64,000 nucleotides of DNA from Paraburkholderia edwinii (GCF_019428685.1 NZ_CP080096.1:2232001-2296000); one strand, 5' to 3'. Shown: positions 17,680 through 27,043, counted from the stretch's first letter. The notes: generated by a model not told the origin, from the letters alone. Program-made: numbers and translations.

Positions 17680-17970
17680 TTAGTGGTGACGGTAAAGCGA
17701 CGAATTCAGATCCCGTTCCGTATCGATTTGCGTAGGCGCGCGTGTGCCGGCATCACTGGTACCGCTGCGCACGCCACCGTATGCGGTCGAGTTGTCATTC
17801 CACTGGTGGCCTTCGGCGCTGAGCGTTTGCGCGCTTTGGCCACGTTGCGAAGCGGGTGCGCCCGTCAACGGATGATAAAACGGAGCGGGACCATAGCCGC
17901 TTGCAAAGGCGGGGGCTGCGAGGGCCGCGGATGCGGCGACAAGAATCGTCGCGATGATTTTCGTGTTCAT
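17680..17970 (-). CDS. small secreted protein, GYGPAPFY family (paralogue 1)
   Basis: A 96-residue protein with a clear signal peptide (MNTKIIATILVAASAALAAP, cleavage near AFA). The mature chain begins SGYGPAPFYHPLTGAPASQ, continues RGQSAQTLSAE and TAYGGVRSGTS, and ends RHH. It shares this pattern along its whole length with the protein at 26753-27043. GGAG lies upstream of the ATG. There is no known domain; the size and layout recall DUF4148-type small periplasmic proteins that are abundant in Burkholderia. The function is unknown. Confidence 0.82.
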   Translation of the reverse strand: MNTKIIATILVAASAALAAPAFASGYGPAPFYHPLTGAPASQRGQSAQTLSAEGHQWNDNSTAYGGVRSGTSDAGTRAPTQIDTERDLNSSLYRHH

Positions 17971-18388
17971 AAGTACTCCAACTCGTATAGGTTAAGGATT
18001 ACACCCTTGCTCGATTTGCCGTTTGTTCAAGCAATCTCGCGGTGACAGGAAAAGTGTAGGTCTTAACCGTCGAATCTTTGTACTTGCTATCCGGGAATTA
18101 CTATCGCGTTCGCTGAAACAGCGGCACAGTCCAGTAAATATGCGGCTCTGCGGTATTGATCCGGCCTCGCGATTCCATTCAGTCGTTTTATGAGCCGATC
18201 GGGCATTCACGTGAGCGAAGCGATACATCGTCTGGTTGATCGTGAATTCAGGTTAATTCAGAAATGACTCATCACGCGTTAATGCCCGCATTTCGCGGGC
18301 TGCCGATACAGAGCAAGTTCTTGCAGGTGTGAGACACGCTGCTGCCGAACCCGCCGAACGTGAGTCGGCAGCGGCGTGCCTCACCCTG
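17971..18388. other. intergenic stretch with hairpins
   Basis: It contains the promoter side of the small secreted protein and two hairpins: GCCCGC/GCGGGC at 18284-18300 and a long one at 18330-18383, listed separately. I see no gene in it. Confidence 0.5.
18330..18383 (-). terminator. long stem-loop just after the RclC-like gene
   Basis: TGAGACACGCTGCTGCCGA (18330-18348) pairs with TCGGCAGCGGCGTGCCTCA (18365-18383) at 17 of 19 positions with a 16-base loop. It starts six bases beyond the stop of the minus-strand membrane-protein gene, the place for a transcription stop or message-end stabiliser. No T-run follows on the minus strand, so it may act as an mRNA 3' stabiliser instead. Confidence 0.55.
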
Positions 18389-18919
18389 TTAGGCGGCCAG
18401 TTTGCGCAGGGATGTATCCCGCTGATCGACAGAGGTCCGGGCCTCGATCACTCGGGCAACGTCTTGCTTGAGCAGGTAGACAGAGACGACCAGCAAAACA
18501 AGGTCTTTCAAGAGGAACGCGGACACGATCGTCATGGCGGGAAACCCTCCCGCGGCAGGTTCCCACGCGCCCGGAGCGAATGGAAAGATCGTGAATGTAG
18601 CAATAAAGCTGAACGTGGAGCCCAAAGCACCCAGCACGCCCAATTTCTTGTTCCAGAACCCAAGGAACAGTAACGAGCAAAAGGTCCATTCTGCTGTTCC
18701 AAGCAAAATGCTGGTGCCTCCCACGCCGAGGACCGGAATCATCCAGAAGATAAGCGGGCCGTGGGTGATGAGCGGAACCAGTCCTGTGATTTCGGCGTTG
18801 AACCATTTGTCGTAGCCGAACCACGCAAAGATGACCACCATCGCGCCGCGCAGCAGGTGGTAGTCGAGGTCACGCGTCAAAAGGCCCGAACGGCCCAGTA
18901 TGTTGACAAGGTAATTCAT
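18389..18919 (-). CDS. RclC/YkgB-like inner-membrane protein (DUF417)
   Basis: A 176-residue membrane protein with about four transmembrane segments: around RGAMVVIFAWFGYDKWFNAE, the IPVLGVGGTSILLGTAEW stretch, GALGSTFSFIATFTIFPF, and SAFLLKDLVLLVVSVYLL. The FGYDKWF and FLLKDLVLL words are typical of the YkgB/DUF417 family. Escherichia coli RclC of this family belongs to a reactive-chlorine resistance operon, but no RclA or RclR partner is seen here. I chose the ATG at 18919 because GGAG sits seven bases upstream; four codons earlier another ATG (18931) is possible. Role in oxidative stress is inferred from the family only. Confidence 0.82.
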   Translation of the reverse strand: MNYLVNILGRSGLLTRDLDYHLLRGAMVVIFAWFGYDKWFNAEITGLVPLITHGPLIFWMIPVLGVGGTSILLGTAEWTFCSLLFLGFWNKKLGVLGALGSTFSFIATFTIFPFAPGAWEPAAGGFPAMTIVSAFLLKDLVLLVVSVYLLKQDVARVIEARTSVDQRDTSLRKLAA

Positions 18920-18931
18920 GATTTTCTCCAT

Positions 18932-19432
18932 TGCCGCGTCTTCGACAGGTTAATGCAAAGATTTCGGTCTCCTCGCCGCGAATCGTCGCAGCGGTCCCAG
19001 CAAGCGCTGGCATCCCGAAGTTAACAACTGGCACGCCGGCGCAATCCTTACCGCTTGAAAGTCACCGTATCTCAACTCAATGTCTCATCAGTGTCTCCTC
19101 GAGTGAACGACGATCCGACGTTTCGGATTTGCCTGCGTGCAGGACATAGTCGAAGCATAAATTCGCGAGGAGACAGAATCTCGAATGTTTGCACGTCATG
19201 GTGGAATCACCTGCTATCGGTCGAATTCAACAGATGAGCGGTAACTCGAAATCGCTCACCGCGCAGATATGCGTCGCACTCATACCCGCACTGTATTGCG
19301 TGCCCTGGCGATTACGGCGCAACGTCATCGAGCGCACAGACTACCGACGGAGCTTCGTGGTCTTGTTGAGCGGTTTGGACGCCCCGACCCACCAGGAATA
19401 GCCCATTCAGACTGCGCATAGCGCAAACCACA
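18932..19432. other. 500-bp divergent intergenic stretch
   Basis: It lies between the outward-facing RclC-like gene and the DUF4239 gene and should contain both promoters. I see no gene, no strong palindrome and no terminator in it. Confidence 0.5.
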
Positions 19433-20215
19433 ATGATGAGTACATGGATACATGAGCTGCCGCTATGGTTGATGGCACTCGTCACTTTCGGCGTGATATT
19501 TCTCGCGAGCGCGTCAATCCACCTCGTCACCGGATGGCTCGCCGCCGGTCGACATGGGCGGTCATTCAAGGCTATTTCGCCTGGTCTGCTTTCTCCAATC
19601 GGTATCGTCTTCGGCTTATTTATCGCCTTCACGGCCGCGCAGGTCTGGAAGGATACGGAGCGCGCCAGCGCCGCGGTCGACGCTGAAGCGAGTGCGCTGC
19701 GATCGGTTATCGTCATGTCGGCCGTTTTGCCAAAAGAAGCCCAAACGGAACTGCGGAGGCTGGTCCGAGACTATATCCTCTACACCGCGACGACTGAATG
19801 GCCGCTGGTCGCCAAGGGAGCTGTCACGCTTAACGTCAGTCCTCCAACGCTGAACAAGGCACTGCAGTTCACGCTCTCCCTGCCGGTCGTTACGCCCGGG
19901 GAGCAGACGGCGCAGCGCGAGGTCGCGGCGTCCTTGCAGCATGTTCTCGAAGCGCGCCGCGAGCGTATCCTCATCAGCCGAAGCGAAGTGAATAATGTCA
20001 AATGGTTATGCTTGGGGTTTCTGGCGGTGTGCTTACTATTCGCTATCGCGTTCGTGCATTGCGAGAACCGGTTGACGTCTGCAGTGGCAATCGGTCTGTT
20101 TTCCGCGGCACTCGCCGCAACCGTTTTGCTCATCCTTTCCCACGATCGGCCCTTTACAGGAAAAGTCGCACTGACGCCGGAGCCGCTGTTGCAAGTGATG
20201 CCTGATAATCGCTGA
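19433..20215 (+). CDS. DUF4239 (bestrophin-like) membrane protein
   Basis: A 260-residue inner-membrane protein. Two hydrophobic segments lie near the N-terminus (LWLMALVTFGVIFLASASI and SPIGIVFGLFIAFTAAQVW), and two near the C-terminus (WLCLGFLAVCLLFAIAFVH and AVAIGLFSAALAATVLLIL). A soluble helical middle carries WKDTERASAAVDAEASALR. This 2+2 layout with the AAQVWxxxxxA motif is typical of DUF4239, sometimes annotated as bestrophin-like. The function of the family is not established. It has no strong ribosome binding site; a second ATG follows the first at once. It stands alone. Confidence 0.8.
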   Translation: MMSTWIHELPLWLMALVTFGVIFLASASIHLVTGWLAAGRHGRSFKAISPGLLSPIGIVFGLFIAFTAAQVWKDTERASAAVDAEASALRSVIVMSAVLPKEAQTELRRLVRDYILYTATTEWPLVAKGAVTLNVSPPTLNKALQFTLSLPVVTPGEQTAQREVAASLQHVLEARRERILISRSEVNNVKWLCLGFLAVCLLFAIAFVHCENRLTSAVAIGLFSAALAATVLLILSHDRPFTGKVALTPEPLLQVMPDNR

Positions 20216-20355
20216 GCGTCGTGGCGAACGAGCTCCTTTGCCGAATTCGATGTCCCGGTTTCCGACGCGCGCAGGCAATGTTCGTCACGTCCGTCAATGT
20301 TGAATTGAGAACGGACCGATCGGCAAACATCATCAGATCATTTTGTTGTTCCCGT

Positions 20356-21792
20356 TCAGACCGGTTCGGCTAGAAGCGTCAGCAGGTCACGCAGCGGTCG
20401 CTGGTCGAGCGCGAGTACCGCATCGAGCACCTGATCAGCCCGCGCCGGAGATAGCGTCCCGTTGACGTTCGACAAATACTTCTCCGCCACCTCGTCGTTG
20501 CTCAACGGTCTGTCAGCACCGCCACGGTTGACGTCTTCGCGATGCTCAAGGCGCCGCTCATCCGCAAACTCAACGATGACCTCGCCTGTGTGGTGACGCG
20601 GGAACGTCGAATCAGGATCGATCTCATAGTCAACCTTCGCTGCGAGTGCCAGCACCTGCGGATCGGACACGGCGTCGTCCTCAAGTTCCTGGAGCGTGAA
20701 TTTTCCCTTCAGCAAACCCGTCGCCACCAGATAAGGAATGCTGAACTGGGCCTCATATGCGTTGGCGGGCCGCCGTTTCGCCTCCACCGGCTCGCAGACG
20801 GTTTTCACGACCTCCCGGGGAACCTTGACGCGTACGCGCTTCACTGCGTCGATAGCGCCCATGGCGGGCTCATCGCTTCCGCGCCGCCATGGCTCATGCA
20901 AGATCATCGCGGCATCGGTTGCGGCATGTGCGAATACGCAAGCGGGGATCGGTTTGACAGCGACTTCCATGGTCTGCCACACCTCGCCCAGCCCACTCGT
21001 CGCCAGCGAAAGGTCGACCAAGGCTCGCACTTCGCCGAGATAACTCGAAAACAGCCCGAACCTCCCTTCGTAAGGCGCCTTCGGGCCAATAAAGCCCTGC
21101 TTCGCCAGCGTGGCAGCGGTCATTCCGGCCGACGCGGCCCAACCTGGCTGGATGCGCTTCGACCACGCGCCCCCTTGCAAAAACGCCTGGCTGCCGCTCG
21201 CCATGGACAGCGCAATGCCCTGCGCCATCCAGGCCTGACGCGGCGTTAGCCCAGCCAGGCGAGAGGCCGCGACAGCGCTCGCGAACGTGCCGATTACACC
21301 GGTGGGATTGAAACCGGTTTCGTGGAAGCCGCCGTTGCCGGCCGACGTCAGGCGCGAGCCGACCTCTACGCCCGCGATATAGGCAGCGAGCAGTGCTTCA
21401 CCGCTCGCCCCGTGCACCTCGGCCATACCGAGCGTACAAGGGAACAGGCTTGCCGTTGGATGAATCACGCCGCGCAAATGGGTGTCGTCGAAGTCGAGCC
21501 CATGCACGAGCAGTCCGTTCATCACCATCGCGTCTCTCGGCTGCAGGATCCGTCCGTGCCCTATCACCGTGGACGATCCGCTGCCGAGCGATTGCATGGC
21601 TGCAAGAGTGACCTTCGTGAACGGATAATTCTTCGTGGCGTAGGCAAGCCCCACCGCGTCGAGCAGCAAATATTTGGCTCGCTGCCGCACCTCGGCAGGC
21701 ACTCGGTCGAGCGTCATGCCAATCGCAAAGTCCGCGAGCGCGGAAGCGATACCGTCTTCATTGGCGACGTGCCCGTTCAGCGTCAGATCCAT
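20356..21792 (-). CDS. MmgE/PrpD family protein
   Basis: A 478-residue protein of the MmgE/PrpD fold, which includes 2-methylcitrate dehydratase, cis-aconitate decarboxylase and iminodisuccinate epimerase. Features: LLLDAVGLAYATKN, the conserved GLLVHGLDFDDTH and GVIHPTASLFPC (active-site His and Asp region), GFHETGFNPTGVIGTFASA, IQPGWAASAGMTAA, and late KPIPACVFAHAATDA. It is the last gene of a four-gene minus-strand operon; a 23-base gap with GGAAGGA separates it from the deacetylase-like gene. In this setting it probably isomerises or dehydrates an acid made by the upstream hydrolases. The exact substrate is unknown. Confidence 0.9.
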   Translation of the reverse strand: MDLTLNGHVANEDGIASALADFAIGMTLDRVPAEVRQRAKYLLLDAVGLAYATKNYPFTKVTLAAMQSLGSGSSTVIGHGRILQPRDAMVMNGLLVHGLDFDDTHLRGVIHPTASLFPCTLGMAEVHGASGEALLAAYIAGVEVGSRLTSAGNGGFHETGFNPTGVIGTFASAVAASRLAGLTPRQAWMAQGIALSMASGSQAFLQGGAWSKRIQPGWAASAGMTAATLAKQGFIGPKAPYEGRFGLFSSYLGEVRALVDLSLATSGLGEVWQTMEVAVKPIPACVFAHAATDAAMILHEPWRRGSDEPAMGAIDAVKRVRVKVPREVVKTVCEPVEAKRRPANAYEAQFSIPYLVATGLLKGKFTLQELEDDAVSDPQVLALAAKVDYEIDPDSTFPRHHTGEVIVEFADERRLEHREDVNRGGADRPLSNDEVAEKYLSNVNGTLSPARADQVLDAVLALDQRPLRDLLTLLAEPV

Positions 21793-21815
21793 AACATCTT
21801 CCTTCCAGCATCAAG

Positions 21816-22694
21816 TTATTTGCGCGGCGTTCTGCGCAGAAAATCGTCAGCGATCTGTTCGAAAGTCACGAACCGGACTCCGTCATGAGCCGCGAAGTGA
21901 TCGATGAGCCGTTCGAGCATCAGCAACACCTGAGGACGACCCGATACGTCCGGGTGAATGGTGATCGGAAAAACCGCGTAGTCCATTTCCCGATGGACCC
22001 AATCGAACTGGTCGCGCCAGAATGATTCGATATCACGCGGATTGACGAAGCCATGACTGTTCGGCGCCTTTTTGATGAACATCATCGGTGGCAGATCGTC
22101 GAGATACCAACTGGCCGGAATTTCGACCAGCGTTGTTTCGTTGCCGCGCACGAGTGGTTTCATCCATGCGTCGGGATGCTTCGTAAAGTCGATCCTCGTC
22201 CACGTATCGCCAACCCGCACGAAGTAGGGTTCGAAATCCTTATGCATAAGGCTGTGATCGTATTTGATGCCTTTCTTGAGCAGAAGCTCGTGTGTGACGG
22301 GGCTCAGTTCCCACCACGGCGCGACGTAGCCGGCAGGCGGCCGGCCGGCCAGAGCCGTGGCCAGCTCGATGCTTCGATCGAGCACCGCCTCCTCCTGCTC
22401 AGGCGTCATCGCGATAGGATTCTCGTGGCTATAACCGTGTATGCCGATCTCATGACCGGCGGCGGCAACAGCCTGCATTTGCGTGGGAAATGTCTCGATC
22501 GAGTGGCCCGGAATGAACCAGGTGGTTTTGATTTTTCTTCGTTCGAACAGATTGAGAAGACGCATCGAGCCGATTTCACCGGCGAACAGACCACGCGATA
22601 TGTCGTTGGGCGAGTCGTCTCCGCCATATGACCCGATCCAGCCGGCCACAGCATCGACATCCACCCCAAACGCAACCAGAATTTCCTTAGGCAT
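21816..22694 (-). CDS. polysaccharide-deacetylase-fold hydrolase (imidase/allantoinase PuuE-like)
   Basis: A 292-residue NodB-fold enzyme. The metal and catalytic motifs are VDVDAVAGW (Asp12, Asp14), TTWFIPGHS, and HGYSHENP with His86 and His90, followed by [14 protein letters not shown] and a late [12 protein letters not shown]. This set matches the branch that includes PuuE allantoinase and cyclic-imide hydrolases, not cell-wall deacetylases; there is no signal peptide, so it is cytoplasmic. I chose the ATG at 22694, since it overlaps the end of the amidase gene by eight bases, a sign of coupling. It likely opens a C-N bond in a ring or amide as part of this operon. Confidence 0.88.
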   Translation of the reverse strand: MPKEILVAFGVDVDAVAGWIGSYGGDDSPNDISRGLFAGEIGSMRLLNLFERRKIKTTWFIPGHSIETFPTQMQAVAAAGHEIGIHGYSHENPIAMTPEQEEAVLDRSIELATALAGRPPAGYVAPWWELSPVTHELLLKKGIKYDHSLMHKDFEPYFVRVGDTWTRIDFTKHPDAWMKPLVRGNETTLVEIPASWYLDDLPPMMFIKKAPNSHGFVNPRDIESFWRDQFDWVHREMDYAVFPITIHPDVSGRPQVLLMLERLIDHFAAHDGVRFVTFEQIADDFLRRTPRK

Positions 22695-24075
22695 CGTTTC
22701 TCTCCTCGGTTCGGGAAGTTTGCATGTGCTGCTCGACCCGCTGTGCAACGCTAAGCAGCACGTCATCGTCGTTCGAACTACGGATCAACTGTACGCCGGT
22801 CGGCAAGGAATCGCCGTCCAATCCCGACGGCATAGCCACGACCGGCGCGTCGAGAAAGCTTGCCGGCATCGTCATGGCCAGTGTTTTCATATTGACCGCC
22901 GCGAACAGGTCTGGGTCCGCCTCGAGAGGCGCAAGCAGAGGCGCTGTATGACTGACCGTCGGCACGATCAAGGTCGCGTCTTTCAATTCGCGTACGAAGA
23001 CCGCTTGCAACTCGTTTCTTAGCGCCAGCAGTTCACTGCGCCGTGAGGATGGAACATGTCGTGCACGTTCAAGGCGGGCGCGAACATAAGGGTCCAGCGT
23101 GGACGCGGCATCTGAATCAAGCAAGGCGCGATGCGTTTCAAACGCCTCGAGCGCACCAATCCATCCCTGGTCCGCAATGATCCGATGAATATCCGCTAGC
23201 GCCGTGAAGGTATGTTCCTCCACGCGCGCGTCACTTTCTCGCAGGCGTTCGATGAACGCCAGGAAGTTAGACGCGACCAGCTCAGACACTGCATATCGTT
23301 CGATAAGCGAAAGGTCGATGACGAATCGATGATCGCGCGGCGTACGATTCGCCTTGCGAAAAGGCACGCCTTGCACGACGGCGTCAAACGCAGCGCAATC
23401 GGATACGGTATTTGCAATGGGGCCGATCGTGTCGAGCGTTCTCGAAAGGCTGACCATACCGGCACGCGAATAACGGCCGATGCTGGCTCTGTAACCGGTA
23501 AGGCCGTTGAATGCCGAGGGAATCCGGATTGAGCCCGCGGTATCGGTCCCGACAGAAATCGGCACAACGCCCGCTGCAACGGAAATTGCTGCACCAGACG
23601 AAGACCCGCCGGGGACGCGCAAGCCATGATCGATACGGGAGTTGGTCGGCGTACCGAAATGCGGATTCAAGCCCAATCCCGAATAGGCAAATTCGCTCAG
23701 ATTTGTCTTGCCCACTGTAATCATGCCGGCACGCTCGGCCCGAGCGACCAGGGCGGCATCCGCGAGTGCCGGCACGTTCGCGGCCCGCGTGGCCGAACCC
23801 GCGGTGGTAGTGAGTCCGGCAATATCAAAGAGGTCTTTCCATGCAATCGGCACACCGTCCAGCACGCTCAGCGGGACCTTCCGGCGCCAGCGTTCGGCCG
23901 ATTCTTCCGCCCGTCTCAATGCCCGGTCCGCGGCGACTACGGAAATGAAAGTCGCGCGCATGCCGCGGGCGTGGTCGAGCGCCGCGGCAGTCACGGCGAC
24001 AGGATCGGCGAGCCCCTGGGCGAAGGCGCGTGCTATCGCAAGTGCGGTAGAGGATTTCACGGAAGTCCCGTTCAT
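22687..24075 (-). CDS. amidase signature family hydrolase
   Basis: A 462-residue cytoplasmic amidase. The catalytic Lys80 lies in [15 protein letters not shown], the Ser-rich cis-Ser loop in PGGSSSG (155-161) and the nucleophile Ser182 in [35 protein letters not shown] is also typical. The full Lys-Ser-Ser triad is present, so it should be active on a small amide. Closest in style to AtzE/allophanate-type or GatA-like catabolic enzymes, but no GatB or GatC partner is near. It starts 24 bases after the NTF2-like gene and overlaps the deacetylase-like gene by eight bases, placing it in one operon. Confidence 0.92.
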   Translation of the reverse strand: MNGTSVKSSTALAIARAFAQGLADPVAVTAAALDHARGMRATFISVVAADRALRRAEESAERWRRKVPLSVLDGVPIAWKDLFDIAGLTTTAGSATRAANVPALADAALVARAERAGMITVGKTNLSEFAYSGLGLNPHFGTPTNSRIDHGLRVPGGSSSGAAISVAAGVVPISVGTDTAGSIRIPSAFNGLTGYRASIGRYSRAGMVSLSRTLDTIGPIANTVSDCAAFDAVVQGVPFRKANRTPRDHRFVIDLSLIERYAVSELVASNFLAFIERLRESDARVEEHTFTALADIHRIIADQGWIGALEAFETHRALLDSDAASTLDPYVRARLERARHVPSSRRSELLALRNELQAVFVRELKDATLIVPTVSHTAPLLAPLEADPDLFAAVNMKTLAMTMPASFLDAPVVAMPSGLDGDSLPTGVQLIRSSNDDDVLLSVAQRVEQHMQTSRTEERNDA

Positions 24076-24099
24076 CGATGTCTCCTGTCAAACAGACGC

Positions 24100-24642
24100 T
24101 CAGATCTGGCGACTCCGTTGCGCGAGCATGGAAGCAACGTGCTGCAATGCATCGATCGCTGGCATATCCACTATCAGTTGCCCGAGCGTGCACCATGGAT
24201 ACGGGCGGGTTTGCGCCCATCCCAGCACGGGCGCTGCGATGTCTTTGTCCAGTACGCGCATCTCTTCAATCGTGATGCGCAGACTTTCTACGAGGCCTAA
24301 GCCGCCATGCCACTCGTACTGCCCGAACCCGATCCGTGCGGCACCAGTGGCTTTTTCCGTCATGCAGACCAGCCAGTCGCACACAAGCACGTTCGCGTCC
24401 GACGGTGGATCGCTGAGGCAGAATGTGTAGACGTTCTCGTATTGCGCGGCAAACTCACGCACGAGTACTTTCTCGATTGCCTCCCGGCCCTGCACGCTCG
24501 AAGGAAATGCAATATCCGAGGTTTTTACGAGCATCGATAGCCGGGCGTTCTGTGCGAAGGCCTCGACCATCAGATGCGGCCGGTTTCCGTCCTTGGCGCG
24601 AATGTACGTTTCGATATTCCGTTTCAGTGACATCATCTTCAT
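24100..24642 (-). CDS. NTF2-like (SnoaL-type) small protein
   Basis: A 180-residue protein with an NTF2-like pattern: an N-terminal helix YIRAKDGNRPHLMVEAFA, NARLSMLVKTSD, VQGREAIEKVLVREFAAQYENVYTF and a strand pair ending ATGAARIGFGQYEWH. Proteins of this fold bind or isomerise small hydrophobic molecules, or serve as accessory subunits. It is the first gene of the four-gene operon with the amidase, the deacetylase-fold enzyme and MmgE/PrpD, so it probably handles the same substrate. The family assignment is by pattern of short motifs; no catalytic residues can be named. Confidence 0.7.
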   Translation of the reverse strand: MKMMSLKRNIETYIRAKDGNRPHLMVEAFAQNARLSMLVKTSDIAFPSSVQGREAIEKVLVREFAAQYENVYTFCLSDPPSDANVLVCDWLVCMTEKATGAARIGFGQYEWHGGLGLVESLRITIEEMRVLDKDIAAPVLGWAQTRPYPWCTLGQLIVDMPAIDALQHVASMLAQRSRQI

Positions 24643-24944
24643 CCATGCGGAAATGCGGCGGCTGTAGCCGTCGTTTGCTACTCACGTCCTAAGAACCGTT
24701 ACCGCATGGTAGGTCTCACAAGCGCTTGCGAACAGACATGTGAATGTGAAGCCGCCCTATCTGTTTCGGATATAGTCGATGTCCTTCCGATATTGTGCCA
24801 ACGCGCCGTCAACGATCGTTCCAGAATCGCCCGTCGCTTGCGATCAAATTGCACCGTGCTTCCAAAGCAGCTTCAACTCTGGGCTTAAAACATATTTTTA
24901 GAGGTTACACACGGGGAGCGAACTGCGAACGCGGTCAACAGCAA
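24643..24944. promoter_or_regulatory. promoter region of the amidase operon
   Basis: A 302-bp gap between the end of the COG0523 gene and the start of the NTF2-like gene, both on the minus strand. It should contain the promoter of the four-gene operon. I see neither a strong hairpin nor a regulator gene next to it. Confidence 0.4.
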
Positions 24945-25997
24945 TCAATGATCTGCTTTGACAAGATGACGTTGAAAACGGTAGTACGAGTGCTGCACTG
25001 CCTCGGCAGTGAGGTCACTGGCGATAAAAACCAGCCGGGAGACTCGCTGATCCGCCGATATCGGCCCGACGTTGTCGGGATGCAGGATCGGATGGACGAG
25101 ATGTTGAATAGCATGAATCACGGCCGGCCGGTCCGAGCCTGCCAGCCACAATAGACCCTTCACGCGGAGAATCCTGTCACCGTGACGATTGAGCAGCATG
25201 GTGAACCATAGCGTAAAGACTTCCCAATCGATGGGTTCGTCGAAGGTCAGACAGAAAGACGCAATGCCGGAGGCATCAAGCGCGTTACGGTGCGTGTCCG
25301 GCTCGAGCGAGCCCGATGATGCGGCGACGCGTGCTGCGTGCCCCATGCGCCGGATCATGTTGTGCACGTCTCCCGGTTCGAACAGGGCAGCGCGCAATGC
25401 GTCGATGTTCGCGCCCGCACGCCGCACGTCGACGCTCGCGGCCGGGTTCAGCTCTGCAAGCATGGTTGAGAGTTGTTCGACGCGCGCTTCGTCGACAAGA
25501 TCGGCCTTCGTGATCAACAGCCGATCGGCTGTGCTGACCTGCGCCAACCACTCGGGGTGCTTCTCGCGCTGCCAGGCGAAATTGAATGCGTCGACCACCG
25601 ACAGCGTACCCGCCAACACATAGTGGCTGCGCAGAATTGGATCACCAAGCAACGTAGCGACGATGGGCGCCGGCGTCGCGAGGCCACTCGTTTCGATTAC
25701 GACGCGCGAAAAAGGCGGTAACTCTCCGCGCGCACGTCGGGAAAACAGCGTGGCAAGCGCGTCCTTCAGTTCTCCTCGCATCGCGCAGCAGAGACAGCCA
25801 TTGGCGAGCAGCACTGTTTGCGCATCGATCGCACCGACCAGCAGATGATCGAGCGGGACTTCGCCAAACTCATTGACCAGCACCGCACAATCACGCGAGG
25901 CCGCGCCTTCTAGCAGATCGGCGAGCAGCGTCGACTTGCCGCTGCCCAGAAATCCCGTCACAAGTGTGATCGGTATGACGTCATAGGTGAGAGTCAC
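24945..25997 (-). CDS. COG0523 (CobW-family) G3E GTPase, putative metal chaperone
   Basis: A 350-residue G3E P-loop GTPase. Walker A is GFLGSGKST (15-23), the metal-binding GCLCC motif lies at 67-71, the switch EFGEVPLDH precedes it, ETSGLATPAPI follows, and the guanine-specific motif is ITKADL. The C-terminal CobW domain includes RVKGLLWLAG. Such proteins insert zinc, cobalt or other metals into target enzymes. The start is GTG, overlapping the upstream small gene by one base (TAGTG), so both are coupled. It lies just upstream of the amidase operon, whose deacetylase-fold enzyme needs a metal; a chaperone role for it is possible but unproven. Confidence 0.92.
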   Translation of the reverse strand: MTLTYDVIPITLVTGFLGSGKSTLLADLLEGAASRDCAVLVNEFGEVPLDHLLVGAIDAQTVLLANGCLCCAMRGELKDALATLFSRRARGELPPFSRVVIETSGLATPAPIVATLLGDPILRSHYVLAGTLSVVDAFNFAWQREKHPEWLAQVSTADRLLITKADLVDEARVEQLSTMLAELNPAASVDVRRAGANIDALRAALFEPGDVHNMIRRMGHAARVAASSGSLEPDTHRNALDASGIASFCLTFDEPIDWEVFTLWFTMLLNRHGDRILRVKGLLWLAGSDRPAVIHAIQHLVHPILHPDNVGPISADQRVSRLVFIASDLTAEAVQHSYYRFQRHLVKADH

Positions 25998-26290
25998 TAT
26001 CTGCCCTCATCTTCGAACAGAGTCAGTGGATCGAGCGGTTTTCCCAGCATCTTTTCCGCTGTCTTCCAGACTTCCGTGAAATTGGCGACGACCTCCGTTG
26101 CGCCAGTCGGCGAGGAGAGGACAAACGATTGCCCGTGAAAGTCGTCGAGTCGCAAGCGGAACGACTCAAGTATGCGGTTCGCCAGCGCGACCTGCAGCAG
26201 TCTGCGTTGACGCCTGGTCGCGCCATCGTCAGGCACGCCGACATTCGACCAGTGGGTACCGCCTCCCAGCAAGCCACACATTCCGCACAT
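25997..26290 (-). CDS. small Cys-rich protein coupled to the COG0523 GTPase
   Basis: A 97-residue protein beginning MCGMCGLLGGGTHWSN, with a CxxC at the very N-terminus and a nearby His. The rest includes RRLLQVALANRILESFRLRLDDF, SFVLSSPTGATEVVANF and KPLDPLTLFED. I chose the ATG at 26290, which follows ACGGAG; the frame upstream is unrelated. Its stop overlaps the GTG of the COG0523 gene by one base. From memory, proteins with this MCGMCG start repeatedly sit beside CobW-family genes, but no function is established. The CxxC plus His could bind the metal that the GTPase delivers. Confidence 0.75.
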   Translation of the reverse strand: MCGMCGLLGGGTHWSNVGVPDDGATRRQRRLLQVALANRILESFRLRLDDFHGQSFVLSSPTGATEVVANFTEVWKTAEKMLGKPLDPLTLFEDEGR

Positions 26291-26752
26291 TCCGGATCTC
26301 CGTTGCCTGTTACCGCTCTGGCATCTTAGCTTTTTCCACAGCCTGCTGACCGTACTGCGCGTCGACTCGCCCGCATCAAGCTCCGCGGCCTTGCATGTCG
26401 ACAGTGTTGGAGTCGCGCGTCCTAACTTGTGCAATGCGAGTTGACACGCAACGGGGGGATCGGAAATTTGCTCAATCGGCTCAGAGCGCCCAATTCGAGG
26501 ATCCGGAATAACGTGCTCGCCATTCATCGCGATTCCGCGTAACGCCCGATGTGCAAGGTCATGCGTCTGATCGGACAACTCCAAAGGAATGAGCCACACG
26601 CTGCCATTTCATTTTTCATGATAGTCATTTCTGGATAGCGGGCTCAATAAATGATCGATAGAGGCATAGAGTCACTCACGTCGCCGCAAGAACGTTTGCA
26701 CAGTTGAGTAACGATGCGGCGCTCTCTCATCCCGAAACACATTGGAGGAAAT
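26291..26752. other. 460-bp intergenic stretch
   Basis: No gene seen. It should hold promoters for the minus-strand metal-chaperone pair and the plus-strand small secreted protein. It has an AT-rich patch near 26605-26660. I see no clear zinc-uptake-regulator box. Confidence 0.45.
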
Positions 26753-27043
26753 ATGAAGACGCAACTTATCGCAGCAGCAGTTCTCGTCGCCGCATCGGCC
26801 GCACTGACCGCCCCCGCTTTCGCAGGCGGCTATGGTCCTGCGCCGTTCTATCGTCCGTCCGTTGGCGCACCCGCTTCGCAGCGCGGTCAAAGCGTGCAGA
26901 CACTGACGGCCGAAGCCCAGCAGTCCTATGACAGTACGACTGCGTACGGCGGCGTGCGCAATGGGAATTCGCAATCCGGTGCACGTTCGCTCACGCCGGA
27001 CAACACGACGTCGGGGCGCGATTCGACGTACAGCCATCATTAA
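26753..27043 (+). CDS. small secreted protein, GYGPAPFY family (paralogue 2)
   Basis: A 96-residue protein with signal peptide MKTQLIAAAVLVAASAALTA and a mature start GGYGPAPFYRPSVGAPASQ. RGQSVQTLTAE and TTAYGGVRNGN follow, and it ends SHH. It matches the protein at 17680-17970 over its entire length. The ATG at 26753 is preceded by GGAGGAAAT, an excellent ribosome binding site; the frame upstream of it is noise. A strong terminator follows. It is a well-expressed small periplasmic or surface protein of unknown role. Confidence 0.88.
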   Translation: MKTQLIAAAVLVAASAALTAPAFAGGYGPAPFYRPSVGAPASQRGQSVQTLTAEAQQSYDSTTAYGGVRNGNSQSGARSLTPDNTTSGRDSTYSHH

